Positions 36,093-44,986 of a stretch of DNA of 64,000 bases are shown piece after piece. Location: assembly GCF_014647835.1 (NCBI RefSeq), contig NZ_BMPY01000014.1, forward strand, positions 1 through 64,000, written 5' to 3'. Every line of letters starts with the position of its first letter. The first letter of the stretch is position 1. The position numbers and the translations under genes are program-made. The stretch comes from Microbispora rosea subsp. aerata (GTDB lineage: Bacteria; Actinomycetota; Actinomycetes; Streptosporangiales; Streptosporangiaceae). The notes below the pieces were generated by a model. The model searched no databases, was not told where the DNA came from, and worked only from the letters and a program-made list of their open reading frames with translations.

Positions 36093-36449
36093 ATAGTGCG
36101 GCCATAGCCAACCAGGGCGGATGCTCGGCAGCTCAAGCTTCGCCGTGCCGTCCGCCCTGGTCGGTGTTTGCTGCCGGACGTGATGGTCGCCTACACCCCG
36201 AGTCCGCACACCTCACCACTGATCCCGCTCATGGTGATATGCGGAACTCGGAGTGCGGCGGCATGGATTATGGGACGTCTGCATTCGGCTCCTGGCTATC
36301 CGCGTCGGCGCCGCCATGACAAAGACATCCGGCGGGCAGTCGCGAGACGACGTGCATGAAATATGGCGGTCTGTCCACTAAGCCGTCTTTTATTTGCTTC
36401 AAAAACTCCGGCGAGGAGTTTGCGAGCTTGTTATCGGGGAGATCCGTTC
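36093..36449. other. intergenic, no gene seen
   Basis: A 357-bp stretch, AT-richer near 36340-36440, between two exported-protein genes. No repeat or RNA signature was found; short open frames are unsupported. Confidence 0.5.
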
Positions 36450-37382
36450 ATGAGGTTTTCGAAATTCCTGGCGTGCGCGGCGTCCGGTGTCGCCGTTGCC
36501 GGTGCCTTCACCGTCTGCACGACGGATTCGGCGAGCGCGAAGCGCGCCCAATTCTCAGACGAACCCTGGGGTGTCATTTACCGCAACACGTCGGGTAACC
36601 CCAACGCCGTCCTCCGGGTCGGTCCTTGGGGCCGCACGAGTCCCACCGATATCGCAGCGACGCAGCAGCCGCCCTTCGGCATCGGCAGCCTGGGGCTGAT
36701 CGTCGGCGGGGACACGGACCACATTCAGTTCGGAAACGAGACCGACTTCGCGGGGACGCGGCTCGCGGATATCAACACCCTGAGGTACTGGATTTTCACG
36801 GGAGTCGACGTCGACGTCTTCCCGAGCATCAACCGTCCGAACCTCAGTCTGGAGATCGACCCCAACAGGCCGGAGACCGGAGACTACTCCAGTCTGGTCT
36901 ACCTGCCCAACAGCTCGACGGCTCCGTCAGCCCCGTCGACCCCGTTTCCCAACATCTGGCAGCAGTACGACGCGAGCGCGGCGGGCAGCCAGTGGTACCT
37001 GACCCAGCCCGGCACGCTGACAACGTGCACGCAGGCCAACCCGTGCTCGTTCGCCGAGCTCAAGGCCCTTCTGCCGGATGCGGTCATCACCTACAGTGTG
37101 GCGATCAACAAGGGCAGCAACGACGGCCCCTTCCATGGTGCGGTCGACGGTCTGCAGATCAACAACTTCACCTACGACTTCGAGCCCCAGGGAGTTAGGA
37201 CGATCTTCACGCCTGTTGCGAGCGCTCCCTCCCCCGCTCGGTCGACGTCGACACGCAAGTCGAAGTCGTCTGGCGCTTGGGAGTCCAAGCCCGCTGCCAC
37301 GGCGACCTCGTCCGGGGCCGCGGTGCGTCTGTCCGCTCGGGTTCGGGCCCGCGTGAGCGCCGGACCGGCCGATTCCGAGTGA
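36450..37382 (+). CDS. exported protein, unknown function
   Basis: A 310-aa protein. The signal peptide is MRFSKFLACAASGVAVAGAF with cleavage near ASA (about residue 30). The mature part begins QFSDEPWGVIYRNTSGNPN and contains YWIFTGVDVDVFPSINRP and a pair of Cys in LTTCTQANPCSF. The C-terminal ~60 residues are Ser/Lys/Arg-rich and low-complexity. The ATG at 36450 has GGGGA nine bases upstream. I do not recognise the family, although the pattern is that of conserved secreted actinomycete proteins. A strong hairpin follows. Confidence 0.72.
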   Translation: MRFSKFLACAASGVAVAGAFTVCTTDSASAKRAQFSDEPWGVIYRNTSGNPNAVLRVGPWGRTSPTDIAATQQPPFGIGSLGLIVGGDTDHIQFGNETDFAGTRLADINTLRYWIFTGVDVDVFPSINRPNLSLEIDPNRPETGDYSSLVYLPNSSTAPSAPSTPFPNIWQQYDASAAGSQWYLTQPGTLTTCTQANPCSFAELKALLPDAVITYSVAINKGSNDGPFHGAVDGLQINNFTYDFEPQGVRTIFTPVASAPSPARSTSTRKSKSSGAWESKPAATATSSGAAVRLSARVRARVSAGPADSE

Positions 37383-37803
37383 CCGGCGTGAGCCGGTGAA
37401 GCGACCGCGCACGTGATCTGCGGACAGGCAGGTCACGTGCGCGGTCGCGTTCTGGGCCGTGCCGGATGGTGCGCGACCGGCTCCGCGTCGGCGGGCCCCA
37501 GCCGTCGAGCGCACATCGACGAGGTCTCACGCCGCGGCTTCCCGGCTGTCGAGCCTCGTCCCTGCCCGACGCGGACCAGGCGGCACATCCGCTTACCTCG
37601 GCGGCGCCGACGCGCCTCGGGTGGGCGAGGTCGTCGTGCCGACCGCACTCAAGAGTTCCTGTGGCCGGGACCACACCTGGTGATTTCGGACCGGCGTGCG
37701 TGTGCGGGGCACGTCCTGTCGGTCGGGCGGGCTAGTCTGAATCCACTGTGAGGGAGCGAACCGATAGAGACACCAGTGTGCTGACGAGTTCGGGGAGGCG
37801 TCG
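37383..37803. other. 421-bp intergenic region
   Basis: Apart from the terminator at its left end, nothing coding is supported. It probably marks the right boundary of the accessory stretch and contains the helicase promoter. Confidence 0.45.
37403..37450 (+). terminator. strong hairpin terminator
   Basis: Perfect 16-bp stem (37403-37418 and 37435-37450) with a 16-base loop, starting 20 bases after the exported-protein stop. Confidence 0.75.
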
Positions 37804-39558
37804 TTGAGCGTTTCGGCCGCGTCCCATCTCTCCCCGTCCTACCCCAACAGAGCCGCCTGGGGCACCGCTCCGAAGCTTCGCGCGTGGCAGCAGGAGGCCT
37901 TCGACCTCTACTTCAGCCGTGAGCCGCGCGACTTCCTCACCGTCGCCACCCCCGGCGCCGGCAAGACGACGTACGCGCTGCGGATCGCCAGCGAGCTGCT
38001 CAGCCGCGGGGTCGTGCGCGCCGTGACCATCGTCACCCCCACCGAGCACCTCAAGCGTCAGTGGGCCGACGCCGCCTCCCGGGTCGGCATCAGCATCGAC
38101 CCCGAGTTCAAAAACAGCCAGGGCACCACCTCACGGGACTACATCGGCGTCGCCGTCACGTACGCGCAGGTCGCCATGCACCCGGCGCTGCACCGCGCCC
38201 GCACGGAGACGCGCAAGACCCTGGTGATCTTCGACGAGATCCACCACGCCGGCGACGCCAAGTCGTGGGGCGACGGCGTCCGCGAGGCGTTCGAGCCCGC
38301 GACCAGGCGGCTGGCGCTGACCGGCACCCCGTTCCGGTCCGACGACAGCCCGATCCCGTTCGTCACCTACGTCGAGGACGGCGAGGGGGCGTTGCGGAGC
38401 GTCTCCGACTACTCCTACGGGTACGGCCCGGCCTTGGCCGACGGCGTCGTCCGGCCGGTCATCTTCCTCGCGTACTCGGGAGAGATGAAGTGGCGCACGC
38501 GGGCGGGCGATGAGATCTCCGCCACGCTCGGCACGCCGCTGACGAAGGACCAGCTCTCCCAGGCGTGGCGGGCCGCGCTCGACCCGAAGGGCGACTGGAT
38601 CCGCCAGGTCATCCACGCCGCCGACCGGCGCCTCACGGAGGTGCGGCGAGGCGTTCCCGACGCGGGCGGGCTGGTCATCGCCTCCGACCACGAGGCGGCC
38701 CGCGCCTACGCCCGGCACATCCGCATGATCACCGGGGAGGCTGCCGAGGTCGTGCTCTCCGACGACCCCGGCGCGTCCAAGAAGATCAAAGACTTCGCCG
38801 CCTCCGACCAGCGCTGGCTCGTCGCGGTCCGGATGGTCTCCGAGGGCGTGGACATCCCCCGGCTGTGCGTCGGGGTCTACGCCACCAGCACCTCGACCCC
38901 GCTGTTCTTCGCCCAGGCCGTCGGGCGGTTCGTCCGCGCCCGCAAGCGGGGGGAGACCGCGTCGGTGTTCCTGCCCTCCGTGCCCGTCCTCATGAACCTG
39001 GCGGGCGAGATGGAGGCCGAGCGCGACCACGTGCTGGGCCGCCGCCGCGACGAGGACGGCCTCGACGACGTGCTGCTCGAGCAGGCCCAGCAGGAGAAGA
39101 AACAGCCCGACGCGCTCGGCGACGAGCTGCCCTTCCAGACGCTGGAGGCCTCCGCCACCTTCGACCGCGTGCTGTTCGACGGCGGCGAGTTCGGCACCGC
39201 CGCCGCGCCCGGCTCGCCCGAGGAGGAGGACTTCATCGGCCTTCCCGGCCTGCTGGAGCCCGACCAGGTGGCCTCGCTGCTGCGCAAGCGCCAGGCCGAA
39301 CAGCAGGCGGCCAAGCGCAAGAGCAAGAAGAACGAGGAGCGCGCCCCCGCCCTCGCGCCGCACGAGCAGCTCGCCGAGCTCCGCCGGGAGCTGAACGGCC
39401 TGGTCGGCGCGTGGAACCACCGCACCGGCCAGCCGCACGGCGTCATCCACGCCGAGCTGCGCCGGGCCTGCGGCGGCCCCGCCATCGCCCAGGCGACGGC
39501 GGAACAGGTCCGCGAGCGCATCGCGATGATTCGTAAGTGGGCCACCCAGCGCAGGTGA
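37804..39558 (+). CDS. SF2 DEAD/DEAH-box helicase
   Basis: A 584-aa superfamily 2 helicase. Motif I is ATPGAGKTT, the motif II variant is FDEIHHAGD, motif III is LTGTPFRSDD. Motifs V and VI are MVSEGVDIPR and QAVGRFVRAR in the second RecA domain. The C-terminal ~200 residues are charged, with a Lys-rich stretch (KRKSKKNEE). Similar to SSL2/RAD25-like actinobacterial helicases. The TTG start at 37804 is supported by GGGAGG six bases upstream. The substrate, DNA or RNA, is not determinable. Confidence 0.88.
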   Translation: MSVSAASHLSPSYPNRAAWGTAPKLRAWQQEAFDLYFSREPRDFLTVATPGAGKTTYALRIASELLSRGVVRAVTIVTPTEHLKRQWADAASRVGISIDPEFKNSQGTTSRDYIGVAVTYAQVAMHPALHRARTETRKTLVIFDEIHHAGDAKSWGDGVREAFEPATRRLALTGTPFRSDDSPIPFVTYVEDGEGALRSVSDYSYGYGPALADGVVRPVIFLAYSGEMKWRTRAGDEISATLGTPLTKDQLSQAWRAALDPKGDWIRQVIHAADRRLTEVRRGVPDAGGLVIASDHEAARAYARHIRMITGEAAEVVLSDDPGASKKIKDFAASDQRWLVAVRMVSEGVDIPRLCVGVYATSTSTPLFFAQAVGRFVRARKRGETASVFLPSVPVLMNLAGEMEAERDHVLGRRRDEDGLDDVLLEQAQQEKKQPDALGDELPFQTLEASATFDRVLFDGGEFGTAAAPGSPEEEDFIGLPGLLEPDQVASLLRKRQAEQQAAKRKSKKNEERAPALAPHEQLAELRRELNGLVGAWNHRTGQPHGVIHAELRRACGGPAIAQATAEQVRERIAMIRKWATQRR

Positions 39559-39565
39559 CTCGTCA

Positions 39566-39610
39566 AGGCCCTCGGTTCGTCGCTCGGTTAGGACAGCGAA
39601 CCGAGGGCCT
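39566..39610. terminator. bidirectional hairpin terminator
   Basis: Perfect 14-bp stem AGGCCCTCGGTTCG / CGAACCGAGGGCCT with a 17-base loop, between the convergent helicase and coiled-coil genes. Confidence 0.75.
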
Positions 39611-39635
39611 ACGTGCACGCCGGAGGTTCGTCAGA

Positions 39636-40421
39636 CTAGACGCTTGCCCGGGCGCCGTCGCTGTCTGCCTCGGGGACTTCCCGGCTGCCAGTCGGTCGTG
39701 TTTGTGCGGACAGGAAGTCCAACCGGTCCAGGACCAGTTTGAACATCGCGGCGTTGGTCGCCGCCATCGTGTCCATCTGACGGCTGACTGTCTTGACCTG
39801 GTCGGTGAGGCCGTCGACGCGGGTGGTGAGGTCGCCCATCCGTTCGGTGAGGCTGTCGACTCGGGTGGTCAGGGTGGCGACCTGGTTGGTGAGGTCATCG
39901 ACGCGGGTGGTGAGGCCGTCCACCCGGTCTGTCAGGGTGTCGACTCGGATAGTGAGGCCATCCACCCGTTCCGTGAGGGTGTCGACTCGGATAGTGAGGC
40001 CATCCACCCGTTCCGTGAGGGTGTCGACTCGGATAGTGAGGTCATCGACGCGGGTGGTGAGGCCGTCCACCCGGTCTGTCAGGGTGTCGACTCGATTGGT
40101 GAGATCGTCGACTCGGGTGGTGAGGGTGTCCACACGACCGCTGAGCCCGTCGATGCGCCGATCCAATCGGCTGATCTCCCTGTCGACGCGGTCGAACCGG
40201 CGGTTGGCGGCGGCCATCTGGCTCTTGAGGACGCCGATGTCCGTTTGTGTCTGCTCGCATATCTGCTCGACCCGCGTGAGCCGCTCGCCGATCGCGTCGA
40301 CTTTGGCCCAGATCATTTGCTGCGCGTCGTAAGCGCGTGTTGTCGTGTTCAGACGGCCGCTCCTGCCGAGATCCATTACCTCTTGCTCCAGGCGTTCGAC
40401 GCGTTCCTCGAGCGTCAACAT
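39636..40421 (-). CDS. heptad-repeat coiled-coil protein
   Basis: A 261-aa protein dominated by about twenty near-perfect heptads of the form RVDxLTx (residues about 90-215), with Val and Leu in the a/d positions. This predicts a long parallel coiled coil. An N-terminal helical part (MLTLEERVERLEQEVMDL) and a C-terminal 40-residue Glu/Ser-rich tail flank it. There is no signal peptide or membrane helix. The architecture is like phage-tail or surface fibre stalks and bacterial DUF1664-type proteins, but no specific family can be claimed. The DNA shows recent tandem duplication. Confidence 0.8.
   Translation of the reverse strand: MLTLEERVERLEQEVMDLGRSGRLNTTTRAYDAQQMIWAKVDAIGERLTRVEQICEQTQTDIGVLKSQMAAANRRFDRVDREISRLDRRIDGLSGRVDTLTTRVDDLTNRVDTLTDRVDGLTTRVDDLTIRVDTLTERVDGLTIRVDTLTERVDGLTIRVDTLTDRVDGLTTRVDDLTNQVATLTTRVDSLTERMGDLTTRVDGLTDQVKTVSRQMDTMAATNAAMFKLVLDRLDFLSAQTRPTGSREVPEADSDGARASV
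39937..40041. repeat. 42-bp tandem repeat, 2.5 copies
   Basis: Two perfect adjacent 42-base units (39937-39978, 39979-40020) and a 21-base partial third unit. Each unit encodes 14 residues (two heptads) of the coiled coil. Confidence 0.92.
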
Positions 40422-40688
40422 TAGTGACCTCCGATGCTGCTCGCAGCGTAGCCGAGGCTCGCTGGGGGGAAAGTGGATGCGCTGCGCGTGCGCGGAGGTA
40501 ATTGCTATCAGCTCGGAAGCCGGCTGGAGGCGAGGAATCCGCGGTGATTTTCTGGAGGCTCCGTCCTGTGGTCAAGAATTCCTGTTATCGGTGTCACAAA
40601 GATTCACCACGTTATGTGCGTTCTGTGCTTCGCGCCCTATTTTCCGTGGATTTGCGGTGGGCGTTCTATTCACCTCGTCGCCGATGCT

Positions 40689-41309
40689 CTAGGAGACGCG
40701 GGAGCGCAAGGGGATCCTGTCACCGGTGTGGCCGTTGATCGCCACGTAACGCCGGTGGTGCCGGGTGACGGCGCTGAGCCGGAGGGTGAGGGACGCCATG
40801 CCCCGCTCCACGCGTACGGGGACGTGGTGCGCTCCCTCGTGCTGCCGCGCCGCGACGCCCTCCTGCACGAAGATGCGCAGCCGACGCCCGGCCTGCTGAA
40901 CGGCGACCGTGGCGGTGTCGCACTGCGCGGGCGACGCGGGCCAGTAGACCGTGAGGCCGTGTAGGGCCCTGCCCTGGAACGACAGTCGTACGGCCTCGGG
41001 GTTGGGAATGCGGGGATCGCAGGCGGGAGTGCTGCGCGGTGACGGCGCCGCGGTCGCCGCCGGGGCGGGCGTGGCCGGGAGGCCCGCCGCGTGGTCGGCG
41101 TCGGCGCGCGGGTCACGCTCAGCGATCGTCCGGGCGGGGATCCGGGCGGACTCCTGCGTGAATCCCGCGATCATCGTGACCGCCTGCAGGGCCGCGAGCG
41201 TCAGCGCCCCCGTGACGCGCAGCATGCCCTTGTGGCCGCGGCCGAAGAGCAGCCAGACGCAGATCGGGGTCAGGACGAGCCAAGTGAGGCCGAGCAGGAA
41301 CGCGAACAT
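40689..41309 (-). CDS. small membrane-anchored protein
   Basis: A 206-aa protein. Two hydrophobic helices lie at the N-terminus (MFAFLLGLTWLVLTPICVWL and VTGALTLAALQAVTMIAGF). A Pro/Ala linker (about 65-95) follows, then a C-terminal domain of about 110 residues that would lie outside the cytoplasm, with two Cys (ACDPRIP and AQCDTATV). The ATG at 41309 is preferred because GGAGGGG precedes it; the open frame extends further without similarity. No family recognised. The DNA to its right (40490-40690) is AT-richer and non-coding. Confidence 0.65.
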   Translation of the reverse strand: MFAFLLGLTWLVLTPICVWLLFGRGHKGMLRVTGALTLAALQAVTMIAGFTQESARIPARTIAERDPRADADHAAGLPATPAPAATAAPSPRSTPACDPRIPNPEAVRLSFQGRALHGLTVYWPASPAQCDTATVAVQQAGRRLRIFVQEGVAARQHEGAHHVPVRVERGMASLTLRLSAVTRHHRRYVAINGHTGDRIPLRSRVS

Positions 41310-41779
41310 CGGGGCCGCCCCTCCACGAAGAGTCGTCGCTGTGAGTAATACACCTATGACACTACGTGGTGAAGGCGTTGACTTCCTGCCGCGCGAGGGG
41401 TGTGTCCCCGCCGCCAGGTGAGCGGCAAGCGGGCGACGGTGATCGCGCATGCCCCCGAACGTCGTGCCCTCACGGCCCGCGAACGGCTGAGCGACTGTGC
41501 TCGTCCGTCCGCCCGGCCTCATGCGTCCAGCCAGATCGGTCCGCCCAACCTCATGCGTCCAGCTAGACCGGTCCGCCCAGGCTCACGCGCCCGGCCGCAT
41601 CGGCTCGCCCGGCGCGAGTGCTCGGCCCGCGGCCGTACGGGGCCGAAACCGAACCGGCCGGATCGAACCGCCGACGGCGAAGGCGCGGATCGGGGCGCGA
41701 CGGGCCCCGGACCGGGCCCCGGGCGCGCGTCGCCGTACGGCTGACAGGAACGGGGGATCAGACCCGGCCGGAGGCTCCC
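41310..41779. other. 470-bp intergenic region
   Basis: No gene supported. It contains a three-copy degenerate 32-base tandem repeat, listed separately. Confidence 0.5.
41517..41612. repeat. 32-bp degenerate tandem repeat, three copies
   Basis: Adjacent units 41517-41548, 41549-41580 and 41581-41612. Units 1 and 2 differ at three positions; unit 3 is more diverged. They lie in non-coding DNA between the membrane-protein and nicotinamidase genes. Confidence 0.8.
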
Positions 41780-42352
41780 TCAGGCGCGCAGGACCGGCTC
41801 TCCGGTGAGCTCCACACCGGCCTCGGCGAGGCGGGCGAGTGCCGCCTCGGTCGTCTCCCTGGCCACGCCGGCCGTGAGGCCCAGCAGGACCCGTACGGTG
41901 AAGCCGTTCGCCGCGGCGTCGAGTGCGGTGGCCCGGACGCAGTGGTCGGTGGCGATGCCGACGACGTCCACCGACTCGACGCCGCGCTCGCGCAGCCAGT
42001 CGGCCAGGCCGACGCCGTCCGCGGTGGCGCCCTCGAAGCCGCTGTAGGCCGCCTGCCGCGCGCCCTTGCTGAAGACCTCCTCGACCTTCGCGGTGTCGAA
42101 AGCCGGGTGGAAGTCCGCGCCGGAGGTGCCGACCACGCAGTGCGGCGGCCAGGAGTCGACGTAGTCGGGCTCGGCCGCGAAGTGGGCGCCGGGATCGACG
42201 TGGTAGTCGCGGGTGGCGACCACGTGGTCGTACGCGTGCTCGTGCACGTGGCGGCTGATCGCGGCGGCCACCTCGGCGCCGCCGCCGACCGGCAGGCTGC
42301 CGCCCTCGCAGAAGTCGTTCTGCACGTCCACGACGATGAGCGCGGTCTTCAT
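41780..42352 (-). CDS. pncA: nicotinamidase
   Basis: A 190-aa isochorismatase-fold amidase converting nicotinamide to nicotinate for NAD salvage. The catalytic triad is Asp9 (VVDVQNDF), Lys96 (FSKG) and Cys138 (TDHCVRA). Metal ligands are Asp49, His51 and His57 (RDYHVDPGAHF) plus His71 (WPPHC). This is the full set known from mycobacterial PncA. The next gene upstream on the same strand is pncB, the next enzyme of the pathway, 64 bp away with a strong hairpin between. Confidence 0.94.
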   Translation of the reverse strand: MKTALIVVDVQNDFCEGGSLPVGGGAEVAAAISRHVHEHAYDHVVATRDYHVDPGAHFAAEPDYVDSWPPHCVVGTSGADFHPAFDTAKVEEVFSKGARQAAYSGFEGATADGVGLADWLRERGVESVDVVGIATDHCVRATALDAAANGFTVRVLLGLTAGVARETTEAALARLAEAGVELTGEPVLRA

Positions 42353-42371
42353 GGAGTCACCTCACAGTGGC

Positions 42372-42418
42372 GATCGCGGAAGACCGGCGTCGTCCTCATG
42401 CGCCGGTCTTCCGCGATC
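42372..42418 (-). terminator. 18-bp hairpin between pncB and pncA
   Basis: Perfect 18-bp stem (42372-42389 and 42401-42418) with an 11-base loop. Its right arm overlaps the pncB stop codon, and its left arm ends 20 bases before the pncA start. On the transcribed strand it could partly terminate transcription before pncA or stabilise processed ends. Confidence 0.65.
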
Positions 42419-43700
42419 ACTTGAAGATAGTAGGGACTGCGGGGTCTCCGGGGGAGAGGCTGTGGGCCTCCAGCGGCAACTCGGCCAAGGTCGCCCGGTG
42501 GCGTTCGCGCGCCGCGTCCAGGGGTTCGCGGCCCACGACCTCGCCGTCCCGGACGAGCTCGGCCAGCAGCGGGCGGCCGTCCGTCTCCACCGGCTCGCGG
42601 GTGATCACCTCGGCGGTCGCGACGCCGTCGCCGATCCTGCGGTAGGCCCACTTGCGCCCGCCGACGCTGGGCTTGCCGACGGACGCCTTGGCGACCGGCT
42701 GGAGCGCCCCCGAGTGATCCTCGCGGGCGACCAGCTTGTAGACGAGGCTGGCCGTCGGGTGCCCCGAGCCGGTGGACAGGGCGGTGCCGACGCCGTAGGC
42801 GTCCACCGGGGCGGCGGCCAGCGCGGCGATCGCGAACTCGTCCAGGTCGCTGGTGACGACGATCCGCGTGCGCTTGGCGCCCAGCTCGTCGAGCAGGCGG
42901 CGCACCTCGACGGCCACGACCGCCAGGTCGCCGGAGTCGATGCGCACCGCGCCGAGATCGGGACCGGCCAGTTCGACGGCGGTGCGCACGGCCTTCGCCA
43001 CGTCGTAGGTGTCGATGAGCAGGGTGGTGCCGAGCCCGAGGGACTCGAGCTGGGCCCGGAAGGCGTCTTCCTCCGAGTCGTGCAGCAGGGTGAACGCGTG
43101 GGCGGCGGTGCCCGCGGTCGGCACGCCGTACGTGAGACCGGCCATGAGGTTGGACGTGGAGGCGAAGCCGCACAGGTAGGCGGCCCTGGCGGCGGCGACC
43201 GCGGCGTGCTCGTGGGTGCGACGCGAGCCCATCTCGATGAGCGGCCGGTCGCCGGCGGCCTGGGCCATCCGGGACGCGGCGGCGGCGATCGCGCAGTCGT
43301 GGTTGAGGATCGACAGGGCCACGGTCTCCAGCAGCACGGCCTCGGCGAACGTCCCCTCCACCACGAGGATCGGTGATCCGGGGAAGAACGCCTCGCCCTC
43401 GCGGTAGCCGTACACGTTGCCGGAGAAGCGGTAGCCGGCGAGGAACTCGGCGGTGGGCTCGTCCACGATCCCGCGCGAGCGCAGGAACTCGATGTCCCGC
43501 TCCTCGAAGCGGAAGCTCTCCAGCGCGTCGAGGAACCGCCCGGTGCCGGCGACCACGCCGTAGCGCCGTCCTCCGGGCAGCCGCCGGGCGAACACCTCGA
43601 AGACCGCCCGCCGGTGCGCGGCGCCGCTCGCCAGTGCGGCCTGAAGCATGGTCAGTTCGTACTGGTCCGTCAGCAGGGCCGTGCCCGTGGTCGTGCGCAC
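42417..43700 (-). CDS. pncB: nicotinate phosphoribosyltransferase
   Basis: A 427-aa enzyme that makes nicotinate mononucleotide from nicotinate and PRPP. Characteristic parts are [15 protein letters not shown] at the N-terminus, the catalytic His region [13 protein letters not shown], the phosphate-binding [10 protein letters not shown], and [10 protein letters not shown]. The GTG at 43700 is chosen because homology begins at once ([13 protein letters not shown]) and the frame upstream overlaps clpS antisense. It is divergent from clpS (39 bp between starts) and forms an NAD-salvage pair with pncA. Confidence 0.93.
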   Translation of the reverse strand: MRTTTGTALLTDQYELTMLQAALASGAAHRRAVFEVFARRLPGGRRYGVVAGTGRFLDALESFRFEERDIEFLRSRGIVDEPTAEFLAGYRFSGNVYGYREGEAFFPGSPILVVEGTFAEAVLLETVALSILNHDCAIAAAASRMAQAAGDRPLIEMGSRRTHEHAAVAAARAAYLCGFASTSNLMAGLTYGVPTAGTAAHAFTLLHDSEEDAFRAQLESLGLGTTLLIDTYDVAKAVRTAVELAGPDLGAVRIDSGDLAVVAVEVRRLLDELGAKRTRIVVTSDLDEFAIAALAAAPVDAYGVGTALSTGSGHPTASLVYKLVAREDHSGALQPVAKASVGKPSVGGRKWAYRRIGDGVATAEVITREPVETDGRPLLAELVRDGEVVGREPLDAARERHRATLAELPLEAHSLSPGDPAVPTIFK

Positions 43701-43739
43701 GTGTCGAAGACTACGACGGACGTGGTGCAGGATGGTTAC

Positions 43740-44027
43740 GTGGGTAGCACTGCTCCAGCCGAGGTCGAGCGTCCGTCGTCGGACGTGCGCCCCGATCTGC
43801 CGTGGCTCACGATCGTGTGGAACGACCCCGTCAACCTGATGTCGTACGTCACGTACGTCTTCCAGACCGTGTTCGGCTATCCCCGGCAGAAGGCCGAGAA
43901 GCTGATGATGGACGTCCACCACAAGGGGAAGGCCGTCGTCGCCAGCGGCACCCGGGAGGAGATGGAGCGGGACGTGCAGATCCTCCACTCCTACGGCCTG
44001 TGGGCGACCGTTCAGCAGGACAAGTGA
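43740..44027 (+). CDS. clpS: ATP-dependent Clp protease adaptor ClpS
   Basis: A 95-aa N-recognin adaptor that delivers N-degron substrates to ClpA/ClpC-ClpP. The core reads [20 protein letters not shown], with the conserved N-D-x-x-N/H binding-pocket residues, then a Met-Met helix ([14 protein letters not shown]) and [18 protein letters not shown]. The GTG at 43740 is one of several in-frame GTGs (43722, 43725); the choice rests on AGGA at a good distance. The stop overlaps the DUF2017 start. Confidence 0.92.
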   Translation: MGSTAPAEVERPSSDVRPDLPWLTIVWNDPVNLMSYVTYVFQTVFGYPRQKAEKLMMDVHHKGKAVVASGTREEMERDVQILHSYGLWATVQQDK

Positions 44028-44551
44028 TGAGCACGGGATTTCGGGCGACGCGCGACGGGGTGACCGTCCATCTCGACGCGGGCGAGGTGTCGATCCTCCG
44101 GTCACTGGTGTCGCAGGTGCTCGGGCTGGTCGAGCCGGGCGCCACCGGCGACGACCCGCTGGAGCGCGCCCTCGGCATCGGCTCGGCGGCCCCGCCGGCC
44201 GACCCCGTGCTCGCGCGCCTGTTCCCCTCGGCGTACGCCGACGACGAGGAGGCGGCGCGGGAGTTCCGGCGTTACACGGAGGCCACGCTGCGGGACGGCA
44301 AGCGGGCCGACGCGACGACGCTGCTCGAGACGGCGGTGCCGGGGCGGCTCGTGCTGACGCCGGAGCAGGCGCAGGCGTGGCTGCGGGCGCTGAACGACGT
44401 GCGCCTCGCGCTCGGCGTGCGGCTGGAGGTGACCGAGGAGGTCCACGAGGAGATCGCCTCGATGTCCGAGGACGACCCCCGCTATCCGGCGTTCGTGACC
44501 TATGACTGGCTGACCTACCTGCAGGACACCCTCGTCAGGGCGCTTTGGTAG
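44027..44551 (+). CDS. DUF2017 family protein
   Basis: A 174-aa conserved actinobacterial protein, typically located directly after clpS. It shows GEVSILRSLVSQVLGLVE, then ARLFPSAYADDEEAAREFRRYTE, and the C-terminal YDWLTYLQDTLVRAL. Helical and acidic, without a signal or membrane segment. Translationally coupled to clpS (TGATG overlap), which suggests a role with the Clp system, but no function is established. Confidence 0.9.
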   Translation: MSTGFRATRDGVTVHLDAGEVSILRSLVSQVLGLVEPGATGDDPLERALGIGSAAPPADPVLARLFPSAYADDEEAAREFRRYTEATLRDGKRADATTLLETAVPGRLVLTPEQAQAWLRALNDVRLALGVRLEVTEEVHEEIASMSEDDPRYPAFVTYDWLTYLQDTLVRALW

Positions 44552-44560
44552 GTTCCGAGC

Positions 44561-44977
44561 ATGCTGACGATCTCACGCGAACTGGTCGACAAGATCGTTG
44601 CCCACGCCCGGGCCGACCACCCGGACGAGGCGTGCGGCGTGGTGGCGGGGCCCGCCGGGTCCGACCGCCCCGAGCGGTTCATTCCGATGGAGAACGCCGA
44701 GCGCTCCCCGACGTTCTACCGCTTCGACTCGATGGAGCAGTTGCGCGTGTGGCGGGAGATGGACGACCGCGACGAGGTCCCGGTCGTGATCTACCACTCC
44801 CACACCGCCACCGAGGCGTACCCCTCCCGCACGGACATCAGCTACGCCTCCGAGCCCGACGCCCACTACGTGCTGGTGTCGACCGCCTCCGAGGAGGAGA
44901 CGCCGTTTCGGTCCTTCCGGATCGTGGACGGTGTCGTAACCGAGGAGGAAGTCAAGATCGTAGAGTCCTACGGTTAA
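44561..44977 (+). CDS. mec: Mec-like JAMM/MPN+ metallopeptidase
   Basis: A 138-aa zinc peptidase. The complete JAMM motif is visible: Glu23 (DEACG) and His79-Ser-His81-x7-Ser89-xx-Asp92 (YHSHTATEAYPSRTD). In Mycobacterium tuberculosis the homologue Mec releases cysteine from the CysO-cysteine adduct. The gene order mec, cysO, cysM is the same here, so it very probably processes the CysO homologue encoded 276 bp downstream. It starts 9 bp after DUF2017. Confidence 0.92.
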   Translation: MLTISRELVDKIVAHARADHPDEACGVVAGPAGSDRPERFIPMENAERSPTFYRFDSMEQLRVWREMDDRDEVPVVIYHSHTATEAYPSRTDISYASEPDAHYVLVSTASEEETPFRSFRIVDGVVTEEEVKIVESYG

Positions 44978-44986
44978 ACTTAAGTT

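Noticed and set aside
34100-37400. Two exported proteins as ESX/type VII substrates
   Set aside because: They lack the WXG motif and ESX neighbours, and both have ordinary signal peptides.
39793-40332. Array-like repeats suggestive of a CRISPR
   Set aside because: The repeats are in-frame heptad coding units with no spacers of independent sequence and no cas genes nearby.
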